Below are positions 53,123 through 62,743 of a DNA stretch of 64,000 bases, piece after piece (position 1 is the first letter of the stretch; every line of letters starts with the position of its first letter). Origin of the DNA: Acidobacteriota bacterium (GTDB lineage: Bacteria; Acidobacteriota; Terriglobia; Terriglobales; Acidobacteriaceae). The notes under the pieces were generated by a model. It was given only the letters and a program-made list of their open reading frames with translations. It searched no databases and was not told the origin of the DNA. Both the position numbers and the translations under genes were made by a program. Location of the stretch: positions 1 through 64,000 of the forward strand of contig JAJYVU010000007.1 in assembly GCA_021791875.1 (NCBI GenBank), in the 5' to 3' direction.

Positions 53123-54043
53123 ATGAATACCACTCGCCGCGGCTTTCTCAAATCCACTCTGGCTGCCGGAGCATGGGCCGCATCCAGCGCATCCGTCCGT
53201 GCCCTCGTCCCCACTGCGCGCCCGCTGCCCATCGGGCTGCAACTCTTTACCGTGCGCAACCAGTTGCCGAAGGATTTCGCCGGCACCCTCGACAGGATCG
53301 CCGCCATCGGCTACACAGAAGTCGAAGCCGCCGGCTTCTTCGGCCATTCTGCGACCTCCGTCAGGCGCATGATGGCCCACGCCGGACTCAAGTGCATCGG
53401 CGCGCACTATCCCCTGCCCAACCTGCTCAAGGCCACACCCCAGACCATCCACTACGCGAAGACTCTCGGCCTCAGCTACATCGTCTGTTCCTCGCCATGG
53501 TCGCCGCATCCCGAGCGTCTGCTCAAGTATCCCGGCGGCGCCTGGGCCGGCATGCAGCATGTGATGACCCTCGACGACTGGAAGTGGAGCGCCGAACAGA
53601 TGCAGCGCATCGGTGAACAGTGCCGCCAGGCCGGCCTTCAGCTTGCCTATCACACCCACACCATGGGCTTTGAGAAGCACGGCGACACCACCGGCTTTGA
53701 CGTGCTGCTCAAAAACACCACCACGCAGATGCTGGTCATCGAGCTCGACTGCGGCTGGGCCATCGCTGCCGGCCAGCATCCGGTCGAACTCCTGCATAAG
53801 TACCCGAAACGGATACAAATGCTGCACGTCAAGGACATGAAGAAAATGCCGCCTGGCACGCCGCCCTGGAAATACATCCCCACCGAGCTGGGCCGCGGCA
53901 CCATCAACTACAAGCCCATTCTCGACACCGCCTTCCGCACCGGCGTCAAGCATGTCTTCGTCGAGCAGGATGACATCGACGTGCCCATCTGGGAGGCGCT
54001 CAAAATCGACTACGCCTACATGAACCGCATCGACCGCGCCTGA
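53123..54043 (+). CDS. Tat-exported sugar isomerase/epimerase-like TIM barrel protein
   Basis: The 306-residue protein starts at ATG 53123, giving NTTRRGFLKSTLAAGAWAAS, a twin-arginine signal. The rest is an xylose-isomerase-like/AP-endonuclease-2 barrel: PIGLQLFTVRNQLPKDFAGT, IAAIGYTEVEAAGFFG, metal ligands in LAYHTHTMGFEKH and VIELDCGWAIAAG, HVKDMKKMP and a C-terminal HVFVEQDD. Members isomerise or epimerise free sugars or inositols. Export to the periplasm is seen in many Acidobacteriota and Bacteroidota relatives. It is followed after 49 nt by rhaM, so the pair may process rhamnose-type sugars. Confidence 0.87.
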   Translation: MNTTRRGFLKSTLAAGAWAASSASVRALVPTARPLPIGLQLFTVRNQLPKDFAGTLDRIAAIGYTEVEAAGFFGHSATSVRRMMAHAGLKCIGAHYPLPNLLKATPQTIHYAKTLGLSYIVCSSPWSPHPERLLKYPGGAWAGMQHVMTLDDWKWSAEQMQRIGEQCRQAGLQLAYHTHTMGFEKHGDTTGFDVLLKNTTTQMLVIELDCGWAIAAGQHPVELLHKYPKRIQMLHVKDMKKMPPGTPPWKYIPTELGRGTINYKPILDTAFRTGVKHVFVEQDDIDVPIWEALKIDYAYMNRIDRA

Positions 54044-54092
54044 AACCGGCGATGCCGCCCCACGCAGCCATGCGCACCGCCGAGGAGCACCC

Positions 54093-54410
54093 ATGCGCGT
54101 CTGTTTTTTGCTGAAGGTCAAGCAGGACAAGCTCGACGAATACCGCGAACGCCACGCCCACGTCTGGCCCGAAATGCTCGATGCTCTGCGCTCTACCGGC
54201 TGGCGAAATTACTCGCTCTTCCTCCGCCCGGACGGTTTGCTCGTCGGTTACCTCGAAACCGATGACTTCCACACCGCCCTCGACGGCATGCAGCGGCATC
54301 CCGTCAACGCGCGCTGGCAGGCTGAGATGGCGCCCTTCTTCGAGAATCTCGACGGCAGCAACGCCGATGAAGCCATGACTCCGCTCACTGAGGTCTTCCA
54401 CCTCGACTGA
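54093..54410 (+). CDS. rhaM: L-rhamnose mutarotase
   Basis: The 105-residue dimeric alpha/beta-barrel protein has the family pattern VCFLLKVKQDKLDEYRERHA, HVWPEMLDALRSTGWRNYSL and MAPFFENLDGS. The catalytic His lies in RERHAHVWPEM. It interconverts alpha and beta anomers of L-rhamnose in the cytoplasm. There is no rhamnose isomerase, kinase or aldolase beside it. It probably shares a transcript with the Tat-exported TIM barrel gene. A hairpin with a T run follows at 54436. Confidence 0.88.
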   Translation: MRVCFLLKVKQDKLDEYRERHAHVWPEMLDALRSTGWRNYSLFLRPDGLLVGYLETDDFHTALDGMQRHPVNARWQAEMAPFFENLDGSNADEAMTPLTEVFHLD

Positions 54411-54435
54411 TCATCCACAACGGTCCAGACGCAAG

Positions 54436-54473
54436 AACGGCGCCGCTCCTCATATCCGGAAAACAGCGCCGTT
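54436..54473 (+). terminator. Rho-independent-type terminator between rhaM and ndk
   Basis: AACGGCGC and GCGCCGTT form a perfect 8-bp stem around a 22-nt loop, running into TTTTGCTT on the plus strand. It lies between convergent rhaM and ndk and may serve both. Confidence 0.65.
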
Positions 54474-54493
54474 TTGCTTCTGAAAAACTCGAC

Positions 54494-54910
54494 TTATACC
54501 AGCTCGCAGCCCGCGAAGAAGTAGCCAATCTCAAACTTGGCCGTGTCTTCCCCGTCCGAGCCGTGAATGGCATTCTCTTCAATCGAACCCGCAAACTTCT
54601 TGCGAATGGTGCCTTCCGCGGCATTCGCCGGATTGGTGGCGCCCATCAAAGTCCGCAGATCGGCAATGGCGTTTTCTTTTTCGAGCACCATCGGGAAGAT
54701 CGGCCCCGACGACATGAAGTCGGTCAGCGAACCGAAAAACGGCCGCTCCTTGTGCACGTAGTAGAACCCTTCGGCCTGCGCCTTCGAGATGGACATCTTC
54801 TTGATGGCGACAATCTTGAATCCGGCCTTCTCAATCTCGGCAAGAATGGCGCCCGTGTGGCCCTTGCGGACCGCGTCTGGCTTGATGATGCTGAATGTGC
54901 GCTGCGACAT
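54494..54910 (-). CDS. ndk: Nucleoside diphosphate kinase
   Basis: The 138-residue protein has the standard fold: [20 protein letters not shown], the P-loop-free Kpn loop ([13 protein letters not shown]), [17 protein letters not shown] and the phosphohistidine motif [13 protein letters not shown]. It equilibrates NTP and NDP pools through a histidine phospho-intermediate. It lies about 120 nt downstream of sucD on the same strand, so it may be co-expressed with succinyl-CoA synthetase, whose product GTP/ATP it can convert. Confidence 0.96.
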   Translation of the reverse strand: MSQRTFSIIKPDAVRKGHTGAILAEIEKAGFKIVAIKKMSISKAQAEGFYYVHKERPFFGSLTDFMSSGPIFPMVLEKENAIADLRTLMGATNPANAAEGTIRKKFAGSIEENAIHGSDGEDTAKFEIGYFFAGCELV

Positions 54911-55033
54911 AACTTAGCTGTTTACTCCTGGCTTTTCGCCGTTCGCCCCGTGCGGGGCAATCTTTCGTGAATTTCTATTACGAACCATCGCTGCTAGCGA
55001 AGAGCCCAAAAGCTCCTCGCCAACAGCCGTTGC

Positions 55034-55909
55034 CTACGCTTTCCCAATCACCTTGGCGACCGTCTCGCCGATCTGCGCCGGCGACTGCACCACATGAATC
55101 CCGGCTTCGCTCAGCGCCTTCATCTTCTCGGCAGCGGTTCCCTGCCCGCCGGAAATGATCGCGCCCGCGTGCCCCATGCGCCGTCCCGGAGGCGCTGTCT
55201 GCCCGGCGATAAAGCCCACCACCGGCTTCTTCACGTGCTTCTTGACGTAGTGCGCTGCGGTCTCTTCGGCGGTGCCGCCGATCTCGCCGATCAGCACAAT
55301 CGCTTCCGTCTCCGGATCCTCGTTCAGCAGCATCAGCGCCTCGAGGTGCGTCGTGCCGATGATCGGGTCGCCGCCAATGCCGATCGCCGTCGACTGCCCG
55401 ATGCCGCGCTGCGTCAACTGGTACACGGCCTCGTACGTCAGCGTGCCCGAGCGCGACACAATGCCCACGCTGCCTTCCTTGTGAATGCGGCCCGGCATGA
55501 TGCCGATCTTCGCCTTCCCCGGCGAAATCACACCCGGGCAGTTCGGCCCGATCAGCCGCGACTTCGAGTGCTTCAGCACGCTCCACACTTTCACCATGTC
55601 ATTCACCGGAATCCCCTCGGTGATGCAGATGATCAGCGGCAGCCCCGCCTCATTCGCTTCCAGAATCGCATCCGCCGCGAACGGCGGCGGTACAAAGATC
55701 ACCGTGGCATTTGCGCCCGTCTCTTCGACGGCTTTTGCAACGGTGTCAAACACCGGCCAGCCTTCATGCGTGGTGCCGCCCTTGCCCGGCGTCACGCCGC
55801 CTACCACCGTGGTGCCATATTCAGCGCAGCCCTTCGCGTGGAAGGTGCCTTCCTTGCCGGTAATGCCCTGAACAATCAAGCGAGTATTCTTATCTACTAA
55901 AACAGCCAT
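55034..55909 (-). CDS. sucD: Succinyl-CoA synthetase alpha subunit
   Basis: The 291-residue protein has a CoA-binding Rossmann part ([57 protein letters not shown]) and the phospho-His loop [15 protein letters not shown]. With SucC it makes ATP or GTP from succinyl-CoA in the citric acid cycle. The gap to sucC is 2 nt, so the subunits are translationally coupled. Confidence 0.97.
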   Translation of the reverse strand: MAVLVDKNTRLIVQGITGKEGTFHAKGCAEYGTTVVGGVTPGKGGTTHEGWPVFDTVAKAVEETGANATVIFVPPPFAADAILEANEAGLPLIICITEGIPVNDMVKVWSVLKHSKSRLIGPNCPGVISPGKAKIGIMPGRIHKEGSVGIVSRSGTLTYEAVYQLTQRGIGQSTAIGIGGDPIIGTTHLEALMLLNEDPETEAIVLIGEIGGTAEETAAHYVKKHVKKPVVGFIAGQTAPPGRRMGHAGAIISGGQGTAAEKMKALSEAGIHVVQSPAQIGETVAKVIGKA

Positions 55910-55911
55910 CT

Positions 55912-57090
55912 CTACGCTGCCCCTTTCGCTGCGGCCACCACCAGTTCGGCGGCTTCCTTCATGGTTGCACCTACTTGGAACTTCAGCCCCGACTCCTGCA
56001 GGATCCTGCGCCCTTCCTCGACGTTGGTTCCCTCCAGCCGAAGCACCACCGGCACCTTCACCTTCAGATTCTTCGCGGCCTGCACCACGCCCTGCGCCAG
56101 CGTATCCACGCGCAGAATACCGCCAAAGATATTGATGAACACGGCCTGCACGTTCTTGTCCGAAAGCAGAATCTCGAACGCGTGCTCAATCTGCTGCTGG
56201 TTCGCGCCGCCGCCCACATCCAGAAAGTTCGCCGGCATGCCGCCCGCGTACTGGATGATGTCCATCGTCGCCATCGCCAGACCCGCGCCGTTCACCATGC
56301 ACGCAATGTTGCCGTCCAGCTTGATGTAGTTCAGCGCGTACTTCGAGGCTTCCACTTCGAGCGGGTCTTCTTCGGCCACATCGCGCAGTTCCCTCAGGTC
56401 CTTGTGCCGGAACATCGCGTTATCGTCAAAGTTGATCTTGCAGTCCAGCGCGAACAGCTCGTCGTCTTTCGTCGTGATGAACGGGTTGATCTCCAGCAGC
56501 GACGCATCCGTATCCACATACGCCTTGTAGAGCCCCATCATGAACTTCACCGCATCGCCGATCTGCGTCGGCTTCAGCCCCAGCGCAAAGGCCAGCTCCC
56601 GCGCCTGGTACGCCTGGAAGCCCACGGACGGCTCGATGTACACCTTGTGGATCGCCTTCGGATCCCTGGCCGCGACCTCTTCAATCTCCATGCCGCCGGC
56701 CTGCGAAGCCATGAACACCAGCTTCGCCGCCGCCCGATCCAGCACGATGCCCAGGTACAGCTCGCGGTCGATCGCCGCCGTCTCTTCAATCAGCAGCCGC
56801 TGCACCTTCTGTCCCTGCGGACCCGTCTGGTGCGTCACCAGCTGCATGCCCAGAATCTGCTTGGCATACTGCTCGGCTTCTTCCACCGTCTTTGCAACCT
56901 TTACGCCGCCGCCTTTGCCGCGTCCCCCGGCGTGAATCTGCGCCTTGACGACGACGCCCTTCGCGCCCTCGGCAAAGAGCTGCTTGGCCACTTCCAGCGC
57001 CTCGTCCAGCGTGTTGGCCACTTCACCCCGCGGTATGGCAACTCCATACTTCGCCAGGATGTCCTTCGCCTGATACTCATGAATTTTCAT
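55912..57090 (-). CDS. sucC: Succinyl-CoA synthetase beta subunit
   Basis: The 392-residue protein has the ATP-grasp N-terminal domain ([60 protein letters not shown]) and the C-terminal flavodoxin-like domain ([47 protein letters not shown]). It supplies the nucleotide-binding site. It is first of the sucC-sucD(-ndk) run, divergent from trpD with about 220 nt between. Confidence 0.97.
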   Translation of the reverse strand: MKIHEYQAKDILAKYGVAIPRGEVANTLDEALEVAKQLFAEGAKGVVVKAQIHAGGRGKGGGVKVAKTVEEAEQYAKQILGMQLVTHQTGPQGQKVQRLLIEETAAIDRELYLGIVLDRAAAKLVFMASQAGGMEIEEVAARDPKAIHKVYIEPSVGFQAYQARELAFALGLKPTQIGDAVKFMMGLYKAYVDTDASLLEINPFITTKDDELFALDCKINFDDNAMFRHKDLRELRDVAEEDPLEVEASKYALNYIKLDGNIACMVNGAGLAMATMDIIQYAGGMPANFLDVGGGANQQQIEHAFEILLSDKNVQAVFINIFGGILRVDTLAQGVVQAAKNLKVKVPVVLRLEGTNVEEGRRILQESGLKFQVGATMKEAAELVVAAAKGAA

Positions 57091-57311
57091 AGGAAATTCT
57101 CGACAGACCGCTTCCTGTTAGTGATGAAAAAATGTAGATGAAACCACCGATTGCAGACACACAAATGCGCGACAACCGCGCATAAAAACCTTGTCAAGCA
57201 GCAGACATGCCAGTGTATCGGACCGGCAAGAGCCGGGGCAAACGCCTTACCCCCTCGGGCGCATGCTTTAGCATGTCCTCAAGCCCTGACCCATACGCCC
57301 TGAAATAACCT

Positions 57312-58361
57312 ATGACCAATCTTGAGGCGCTCGCAGACAAAGTCACCGCAGGCCGCACCCTCACCCGCGATGAGGCGCGCGCCGCCCTGCGCGAAATCCT
57401 CACCGGCGACGCGCCAGCCAGTCACACCGAGGACGAGCTCATCGCCCGCCTGCTCACCTCCATGGCCGAGCGCGGCGAAACCGCCGACGAGCTGGCCGGC
57501 TTTGCCGAATCCATGCGCGAGCTCTCCATCCCCGTCCCATTCACTCACGCCGAGCGCGCCACCCTCGTCGATACTTGCGGCACCGGCGGCTCCGGCGATG
57601 GCACCTTCAACATCTCCACCGCTTCGGCGCTGGTCGCCGCCGCCGCGGGCGCAAAGGTCGCCAAGCACGGCAATCGCGCCATCACCTCCAAGTGCGGCTC
57701 GGCAGATGTGCTCGAGGCGATGCACATTCCTGTCGCGCTCACCCCCCGGCAATCCGTGGACTGCCTCCGCGCCACCGGCTTCACTTTCCTCTACGCGCCC
57801 GCCCTCCACCCGGCCATGAAACGCGTGCAGCCCATCCGCCGCTCCATTGGCCGCCGCACCATTTTCAACCTGGCCGGACCCCTCACCAACCCCGCCAGGG
57901 CCAACGCGCAGGTCATGGGCGTCTACTCCTCCCAGAAAGTCGACGGCGCCGCTCAGGCGCTCGCCCTGCTCGGCGTTCGCCATGCCCTCGTCGTTCACGG
58001 AGCCGGCGGGCTCGACGAACTCACCCTCACCGGCCCCTCCGAAATCGCAGAAGTCCGCAACGGCGCCGTGACCAAATCCGAACTGCAACCCGAAGAAACC
58101 GGCCTCGCCCGCTGCACCCTCGCCGAACTTCAAGGGGCAGACACCGCCGCAGGCAACGCCGCCATCCTCCAGAACATATTTGCCGGTGAAACCGGCCCGC
58201 GCCGCGACATTGTCCTGCTCAACGCCGCCGCCGCGCTCCTCGTCAGCGGGCTCGTCGCCAGCCTCCGCCAAGGCATCGCCCAATGCGCCGCCGCCATCGA
58301 CTCGGGAGCCGTCAAGAACACCGTCGCCCAGCTCCAGGAATTCGGCCGCCATATCCAGTAG
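57312..58361 (+). CDS. trpD: Anthranilate phosphoribosyltransferase
   Basis: The 349-residue protein has the PRPP/anthranilate site motifs DTCGTGGSGDGTFNISTASA, VAKHGNRAITSKCGSADVLE, HPAMKRVQPIRRSIGRRTIF and NLAGPLTNPARA. It performs the second step of tryptophan synthesis. No other trp biosynthetic gene is adjacent, so it is a stand-alone trpD. No SD is obvious before ATG 57312. Confidence 0.96.
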   Translation: MTNLEALADKVTAGRTLTRDEARAALREILTGDAPASHTEDELIARLLTSMAERGETADELAGFAESMRELSIPVPFTHAERATLVDTCGTGGSGDGTFNISTASALVAAAAGAKVAKHGNRAITSKCGSADVLEAMHIPVALTPRQSVDCLRATGFTFLYAPALHPAMKRVQPIRRSIGRRTIFNLAGPLTNPARANAQVMGVYSSQKVDGAAQALALLGVRHALVVHGAGGLDELTLTGPSEIAEVRNGAVTKSELQPEETGLARCTLAELQGADTAAGNAAILQNIFAGETGPRRDIVLLNAAAALLVSGLVASLRQGIAQCAAAIDSGAVKNTVAQLQEFGRHIQ

Positions 58362-58483
58362 CCCCACGCAAGAACCAAATTCCTTCCACCGCTTCCCGAT
58401 CCCCTCCGGAAACCTCTACCCTGTTCCTGTTGTCTGTAGAAGATGAAGTGAGTCAACTCCACACGCTCACGACAGGAGGAAGC

Positions 58484-59212
58484 ATGCTCAAACGCATATC
58501 GATGGCATTGGTGATCTTCGTTGCGGCCACCGCCGCCGCTCACGCGCAAACCCTGCAGGTCAGCCAGACCAACCGCACCATCGAGGTCACCGTCTCGGCC
58601 TCCGCCAGCCAGATGGCCGACCGCGCCGTCCTCCACATCGGCTACATCCTCTATGGCCCCACCTCAAAGGATGTCTACGCCAAAGCCTCGGAAACCTCCA
58701 ACGCCATCGCCGCCGCCCTCCAGAAAGCCGGCATCGCCAGGGACCAGATCCAGAGCGTCAGTCAGTCGGTTCGCGAAACCCAGTCCTACGAAAACCAGAA
58801 CCTCACCCCCGAGCAGAAAGCCCAGCGCCAATACCGCGCCGAGCAAACCTGGACCGTCCGCCTGCCCGCGAAGGATGCCGCCAGGATCCTCAACCTCGCC
58901 GTCGGGGCCGGAGCCAATAACAGCGGCGCCATTGACTGGCAGCTTTCCGACCCCAACGCTCTCGAAGCGCAGGCCGCTGCCAAGGCCCTCCTCAAGGGCA
59001 AGCAGATTGCCGCAGCCATGGCCAAAGGACTCGCCGTCACCCTCGGCCCGCTCCTCTACGCCAGCAATCAGGCCCAGCAGCGCATCATTTACCCGATCAT
59101 GGCCGGGGGGCTCATGCAGGCCGAGGCAAAGACAGAGATCAAACCCCTCGCCATCAATCCCCAGCGCATCTCGCAATCGGCTACCATCCACGCCATCTTC
59201 GCGATCCAGTAG
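58484..59212 (+). CDS. Secreted SIMPL-domain (DUF541) protein
   Basis: The 242-residue protein starts at ATG 58484 after a strong GGAGGA. It has a signal peptide (ISMALVIFVAATAAAHAQ). The SIMPL/DUF541 pattern follows: RTIEVTVSASASQMADRAVL, ASETSNAIAAALQKAGIARD, and a C-terminal half (ALLKGKQIAAAMAKGLAVTL). Homologues include BP26 and YggE, which form periplasmic channel-like oligomers and affect oxidative stress resistance. A stem-loop follows at 59220-59247. Confidence 0.88.
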   Translation: MLKRISMALVIFVAATAAAHAQTLQVSQTNRTIEVTVSASASQMADRAVLHIGYILYGPTSKDVYAKASETSNAIAAALQKAGIARDQIQSVSQSVRETQSYENQNLTPEQKAQRQYRAEQTWTVRLPAKDAARILNLAVGAGANNSGAIDWQLSDPNALEAQAAAKALLKGKQIAAAMAKGLAVTLGPLLYASNQAQQRIIYPIMAGGLMQAEAKTEIKPLAINPQRISQSATIHAIFAIQ

Positions 59213-59219
59213 CACCGCA

Positions 59220-59247
59220 GAGGCCCTGCCGCCCATCGCGGGGCCTC
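59220..59247 (+). terminator. Hairpin after SIMPL gene
   Basis: GAGGCCC and GGGCCTC form a 7-bp GC-rich stem with a 14-nt loop just after the stop and 28 nt before the cupin gene. No U tract follows. Confidence 0.35.
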
Positions 59248-59274
59248 GGCAAATTCCCATCAGGAAACCCCACC

Positions 59275-59661
59275 ATGCCCCAAAGCCCGAATCCAGCCCA
59301 GCCCGAACCCATCCATCTCGCCGAAAAACTCACCCAATTCCATCAGCACTGGTCCCCGCGCGTTGTCGCCGAGATGAACGACTACCAGTTCAAGCTCGTC
59401 AAGCTGCTCGGCGACTTCGTATGGCACGCCCACGACCACACCGACGAAGCCTTCCTCGTCCTCTCCGGCCAAATGGAGATCGGCTTCCGCGACCGCACCG
59501 CCACCCTCCGTCAGGGCGATCTCTTCGTCGTCCCCCGCGGCGTCGAGCACATCACCCGCGCCCCGCAGGAGTGCCACGCCCTCATCATCGAACCGCGCGG
59601 CGTCATCAACACCGGCGACTCCGGCGGTGCCCTCACCGCTCAGAATGACGTCTGGGTCTAA
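59275..59661 (+). CDS. Small cupin protein
   Basis: The 128-residue single cupin domain has the first motif FVWHAHDHTDEAFLVLSGQM (metal ligands His, His, Glu) and the second motif GDLFVVPRGVEHITRA (His). Small cupins of this type bind a metal ion and act as isomerases, dioxygenases or stress proteins. No function can be chosen. It is co-directional with the SIMPL gene and the site-2 protease gene but separated by about 60 and 110 nt. Confidence 0.82.
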   Translation: MPQSPNPAQPEPIHLAEKLTQFHQHWSPRVVAEMNDYQFKLVKLLGDFVWHAHDHTDEAFLVLSGQMEIGFRDRTATLRQGDLFVVPRGVEHITRAPQECHALIIEPRGVINTGDSGGALTAQNDVWV

Positions 59662-59772
59662 CCCTGGGTGGAAACCTCGTTCCCAACTGGCATCTAGGGC
59701 CTGGTTTGGCCCCCCATCGCGTATTTCCCGTTCGAGTCGCCGTCACGAGGCTGGTAAGATCGCTGCAGAGCC

Positions 59773-60477
59773 ATGAGCCACGAACAGATCGTTCTTAAGA
59801 TCTTTGAATTTGCTATCTTGCTTTTTGCCCTCAGTCTGCATGAAGCCTCCCACGCCTGGATGGCCTCCCGCCTCGGCGACCAGACGGCTCGGATGCTGGG
59901 CCGTGTCACGCTCAATCCCAGCAAACACATCGACATTCTGGGAACCATCGTCATCCCGCTGGTCATGCTCTTTATACCCAGCTTCGGCGGCTTCCTCATC
60001 GGATGGGCCAAGCCCACCCCGGTCAACAACCGCAATTTCAAGCATTTCCGCCGCGACGACATCCTCACCACGCTGGCTGGCCCCGGCAGCAACATCCTCG
60101 CCGCCATCGCGTGTATGACCGCCCTCATCGGCATCGCCAAGCTCGCGCCCAATGGCGAACTCGCGGTCCATGCCTTGGCCAGCGGCCTGTCCGCCCAGGT
60201 GATTCTCCACGGGACCAGCATCTTCGATCCGCTGGCCGTGATCTTCTACATCGGCGTGTGGCTCAACCTCATGCTCTGCATCTTCAACCTGCTGCCCGTC
60301 CCGCCCCTCGACGGCTCCCATGTCTTCCGCCACATGCTGCCCTACAAGGCCCTGCGCTACTACGACTCCATCGGGATCATGGGACTCATCCTCATCCTCT
60401 TCCTCGGCTGGCCCATCATCGACTTCTTCCTCAGCCCCGCCCTGCTCCTGGTCAATACCATCCTGCTGCATATCTGA
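59773..60477 (+). CDS. Site-2 protease-family membrane metallopeptidase (M50)
   Basis: The 234-residue protein has several TMs. The zinc site HEASH (His23, Glu24, His27) sits in TM1 (LFALSLHEASHAWMASRLGD) and the third ligand region is FNLLPVPPLDGSHVFR. This matches the SpoIVFB/COG1994 group, short and without PDZ or CBS domains. It cleaves substrates inside the membrane. It is placed about 100 nt before trpS, a neighbourhood common in Acidobacteriota. Client unknown. Confidence 0.9.
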   Translation: MSHEQIVLKIFEFAILLFALSLHEASHAWMASRLGDQTARMLGRVTLNPSKHIDILGTIVIPLVMLFIPSFGGFLIGWAKPTPVNNRNFKHFRRDDILTTLAGPGSNILAAIACMTALIGIAKLAPNGELAVHALASGLSAQVILHGTSIFDPLAVIFYIGVWLNLMLCIFNLLPVPPLDGSHVFRHMLPYKALRYYDSIGIMGLILILFLGWPIIDFFLSPALLLVNTILLHI

Positions 60478-60576
60478 TTTTCTCCGGGCTCCGCCAAGAG
60501 ACCCGCTCCCACCCTCCAGCACCGCCGCCCCATTCCCTTACAATGAGGGGAGCTTTTTCCCGCATAAGGAATCAGA

Positions 60577-61608
60577 GTGTCGAATCCCTCTCCGCAATCC
60601 CGCAAGCGCGTCCTCAGCGGCATGCGCCCCACCGGCAAACTCCACCTGGGCAACTACATGGGCGCCCTCGCCAACTGGGTGCGCCTCCAGCACGAGTACG
60701 AGTGCTACTTCTTCATCGCCGACTGGCACGCCCTCACCACCGACTACGCCGATACCTCGCAGCTTCCGGATAACATCCGCGACGTAGTCCTCGACTGGCT
60801 GGCCGCCGGGCTCGACCCGGAAAAATGCACCCTCTTCATCCAGAGCCAGGTGCATGAACACTCCGAGCTGCACCTGCTCCTTTCCATGATTACGCCTCTC
60901 GGCTGGCTCGAACGCGTCCCCACCTACAAGGAGCAGATCGAAAACCTCGCCGGCAAGGACCTCGCCACCTACGGCTTCCTCGGCTACCCGCTCCTGCAAT
61001 CGGCGGACATTCTGCTCTACCAGCCCGACTTTGTCCCCGTCGGCCAGGACCAGGTCGCCCATGTCGAACTCACCCGCGAAATCGCCCGCCGCTTCAACCA
61101 GTTCTACAAGCGTCCGGACGGATCGGAAATCCTGCCCGAACCGCAGGTTCTGCTCACGCCCTCGCCCAAGTTGCCCGGTACCGACGGCCGCAAAATGTCC
61201 AAGAGCTACGGCAACACCATCCTGCTCAGCGACCCCGAGCCCGAGATCCGCAAAAAGCTCAAGCCCATGGTCACCGACCCGGCCCGCGTCCGCCGCACCG
61301 ACCCCGGCGACCCAGACGTTTGCCCGGTCTTCGACCTGCACAAGGTCTTTTCCGGCGCCGAAACCCAGGCCAGGGTCCGCGAAGGCTGCACCACCGCCGG
61401 CATCGGCTGCATTGAATGCAAAACCTGGCTCGCAGATGCCGTCGTGTCCGAGCTGGCCCCCATGCAGGAGCGCCGCGCCAGATTCGCGGAAGGCAACCTT
61501 GTCAAGGACATCCTCAACGAAGGCTGCAAGCACGCCACCGCACGCGCCCGCCAGACCATGACCGAGGTTCGCGCCGCCGTCCACCTGCCGCCCGAGGTGT
61601 GCGAATGA
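60577..61608 (+). CDS. trpS: Tryptophanyl-tRNA synthetase
   Basis: The 343-residue class I synthetase uses GTG 60577 behind AAGGA. It has the HIGH-like SGMRPTGKLHLGNYMGALA, GYPLLQSADILLYQPDFVPV, and GRKMSKSYGNTILLS (KMSKS). It attaches tryptophan to tRNA-Trp. The stop overlaps the scpA start (ATGA), a coupling frequent in this lineage. Confidence 0.96.
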   Translation: MSNPSPQSRKRVLSGMRPTGKLHLGNYMGALANWVRLQHEYECYFFIADWHALTTDYADTSQLPDNIRDVVLDWLAAGLDPEKCTLFIQSQVHEHSELHLLLSMITPLGWLERVPTYKEQIENLAGKDLATYGFLGYPLLQSADILLYQPDFVPVGQDQVAHVELTREIARRFNQFYKRPDGSEILPEPQVLLTPSPKLPGTDGRKMSKSYGNTILLSDPEPEIRKKLKPMVTDPARVRRTDPGDPDVCPVFDLHKVFSGAETQARVREGCTTAGIGCIECKTWLADAVVSELAPMQERRARFAEGNLVKDILNEGCKHATARARQTMTEVRAAVHLPPEVCE

Positions 61609-62561
61609 CCGACGAGCAGCGCCCCATCGACGAAGCCACTCCGCCGCAGCAGGAACCCGCTGCCGCCGCTGAGCCGTCGCCTGCCGTCGCACCACCCGCA
61701 CCAGCGGAGACTTCCGCCCCCGGCCAGAAACCTGACCCCAATTCCCCCAAATCCCGCAAAGACAAGCCCCGCGACGAGGAAAACGCCTTCCCCTTCTCCG
61801 TCACCGTCGGCAAGGTCTATGACGGCCCCCTCGATCTCCTGCTCGACCTCATCCGCAAGCAGGACATCGACATCTACGACATACCCATCGCCAGAATCAC
61901 CGCGCAGTTCCTCGCCTACGTCGAACGTCTCAAGCAGACTGACATCGACACCGCCGGCGAGTTCATCTACATGGCCGCGCTGCTCATCCACATCAAGAGC
62001 CGAATGCTGCTCCCCCGCCTGCCCGTCGAAATCGCCGGCGAAGAACAGGAAGACCCTCGCCGCGAGCTGGTCGAGCGCCTCCTCGAGCACGAGCGCTTCA
62101 AGCAGGCCGCGCAAATGCTCGCCCAGAAGCAGCAGATCGAGGCCGCCGTCTTCTCCAACCCGCAAATCCGCGAGTTCCGCAACGCCGAGGGCACCGAGCA
62201 GGAAATCGCCGCCGACACCATGGACCTCGCCCGCGTCTTCCGTGAAATCCTCGAGCGCGTCCGCGAGCGCCCCGTCCTCAACGTCGATGAAGATACCGTC
62301 ACCGTCGGCCAGATGATCGACTACATGCGCCGCCGCCTGATCCTCGAAGAAAAGCCCGTCTCCCTGCGCCGTCTCCTCGGCAACACCCGCTCCGAGCGCA
62401 CCCTCATCGCCATGTTTCTGGCCATGCTCGAGCTGGTCCGCCTGCAGGCCGTGCTGCTCTTCCAGCCTGCCAACTTCACTGACATCCTCATCAAGAAGCA
62501 GGATCGCTTCGAGGAAATCCTCAATCAGAGCGAAGCCCTCATCCGCGACGACTGGACATAG
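61605..62561 (+). CDS. scpA: Segregation and condensation protein A
   Basis: The 318-residue kleisin starts at ATG 61605, overlapping the trpS stop. A Pro/Ala-rich disordered tail of about 65 residues precedes the conserved core VYDGPLDLLLDLIRKQDIDI, AGEFIYMAALLIHIKSRMLL and a C-terminal winged helix (ERTLIAMFLAMLELVRLQAV). It bridges the SMC ATPase heads with ScpB. The long N-terminal tail exceeds that of typical homologues (about 250 residues). Confidence 0.93.
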   Translation: MTDEQRPIDEATPPQQEPAAAAEPSPAVAPPAPAETSAPGQKPDPNSPKSRKDKPRDEENAFPFSVTVGKVYDGPLDLLLDLIRKQDIDIYDIPIARITAQFLAYVERLKQTDIDTAGEFIYMAALLIHIKSRMLLPRLPVEIAGEEQEDPRRELVERLLEHERFKQAAQMLAQKQQIEAAVFSNPQIREFRNAEGTEQEIAADTMDLARVFREILERVRERPVLNVDEDTVTVGQMIDYMRRRLILEEKPVSLRRLLGNTRSERTLIAMFLAMLELVRLQAVLLFQPANFTDILIKKQDRFEEILNQSEALIRDDWT

Positions 62562-62604
62562 AGCGGATTTCCTCAAGGCATCCATCGAAGCGGCTGCACC
62601 TTGC

Positions 62605-62630
62605 GCGGCTCTTCCCTCGGGAAAAGCCGC
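62605..62630. terminator. Hairpin between scpA and scpB
   Basis: GCGGCTCTTCCC and GGGAAAAGCCGC form a 12-bp stem with one mismatch and a 2-nt loop (TC), so only the outer 11 pairs would close in practice. It lies 43 nt past scpA, and a short ATTTCC follows. It is a possible transcript end, with scpB then having its own promoter. Confidence 0.5.
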
Positions 62631-62743
62631 ATTTCCGAATCCGGGCGGTGTATGGCAACAGCAAATCCGCCTTAAAATGACCTGTCGGGGCGAGCGATCC
62701 TCGCCTAAGGCTGCGCTGCTTCATTACTATCGAAAGAGCATCC

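Noticed and set aside
55975-57141. 388-residue plus-strand ORF
   Set aside because: Arg/His-rich antisense shadow of sucC.
57279-58367. 362-residue minus-strand ORF
   Set aside because: Gly/Ala-rich antisense shadow of trpD.
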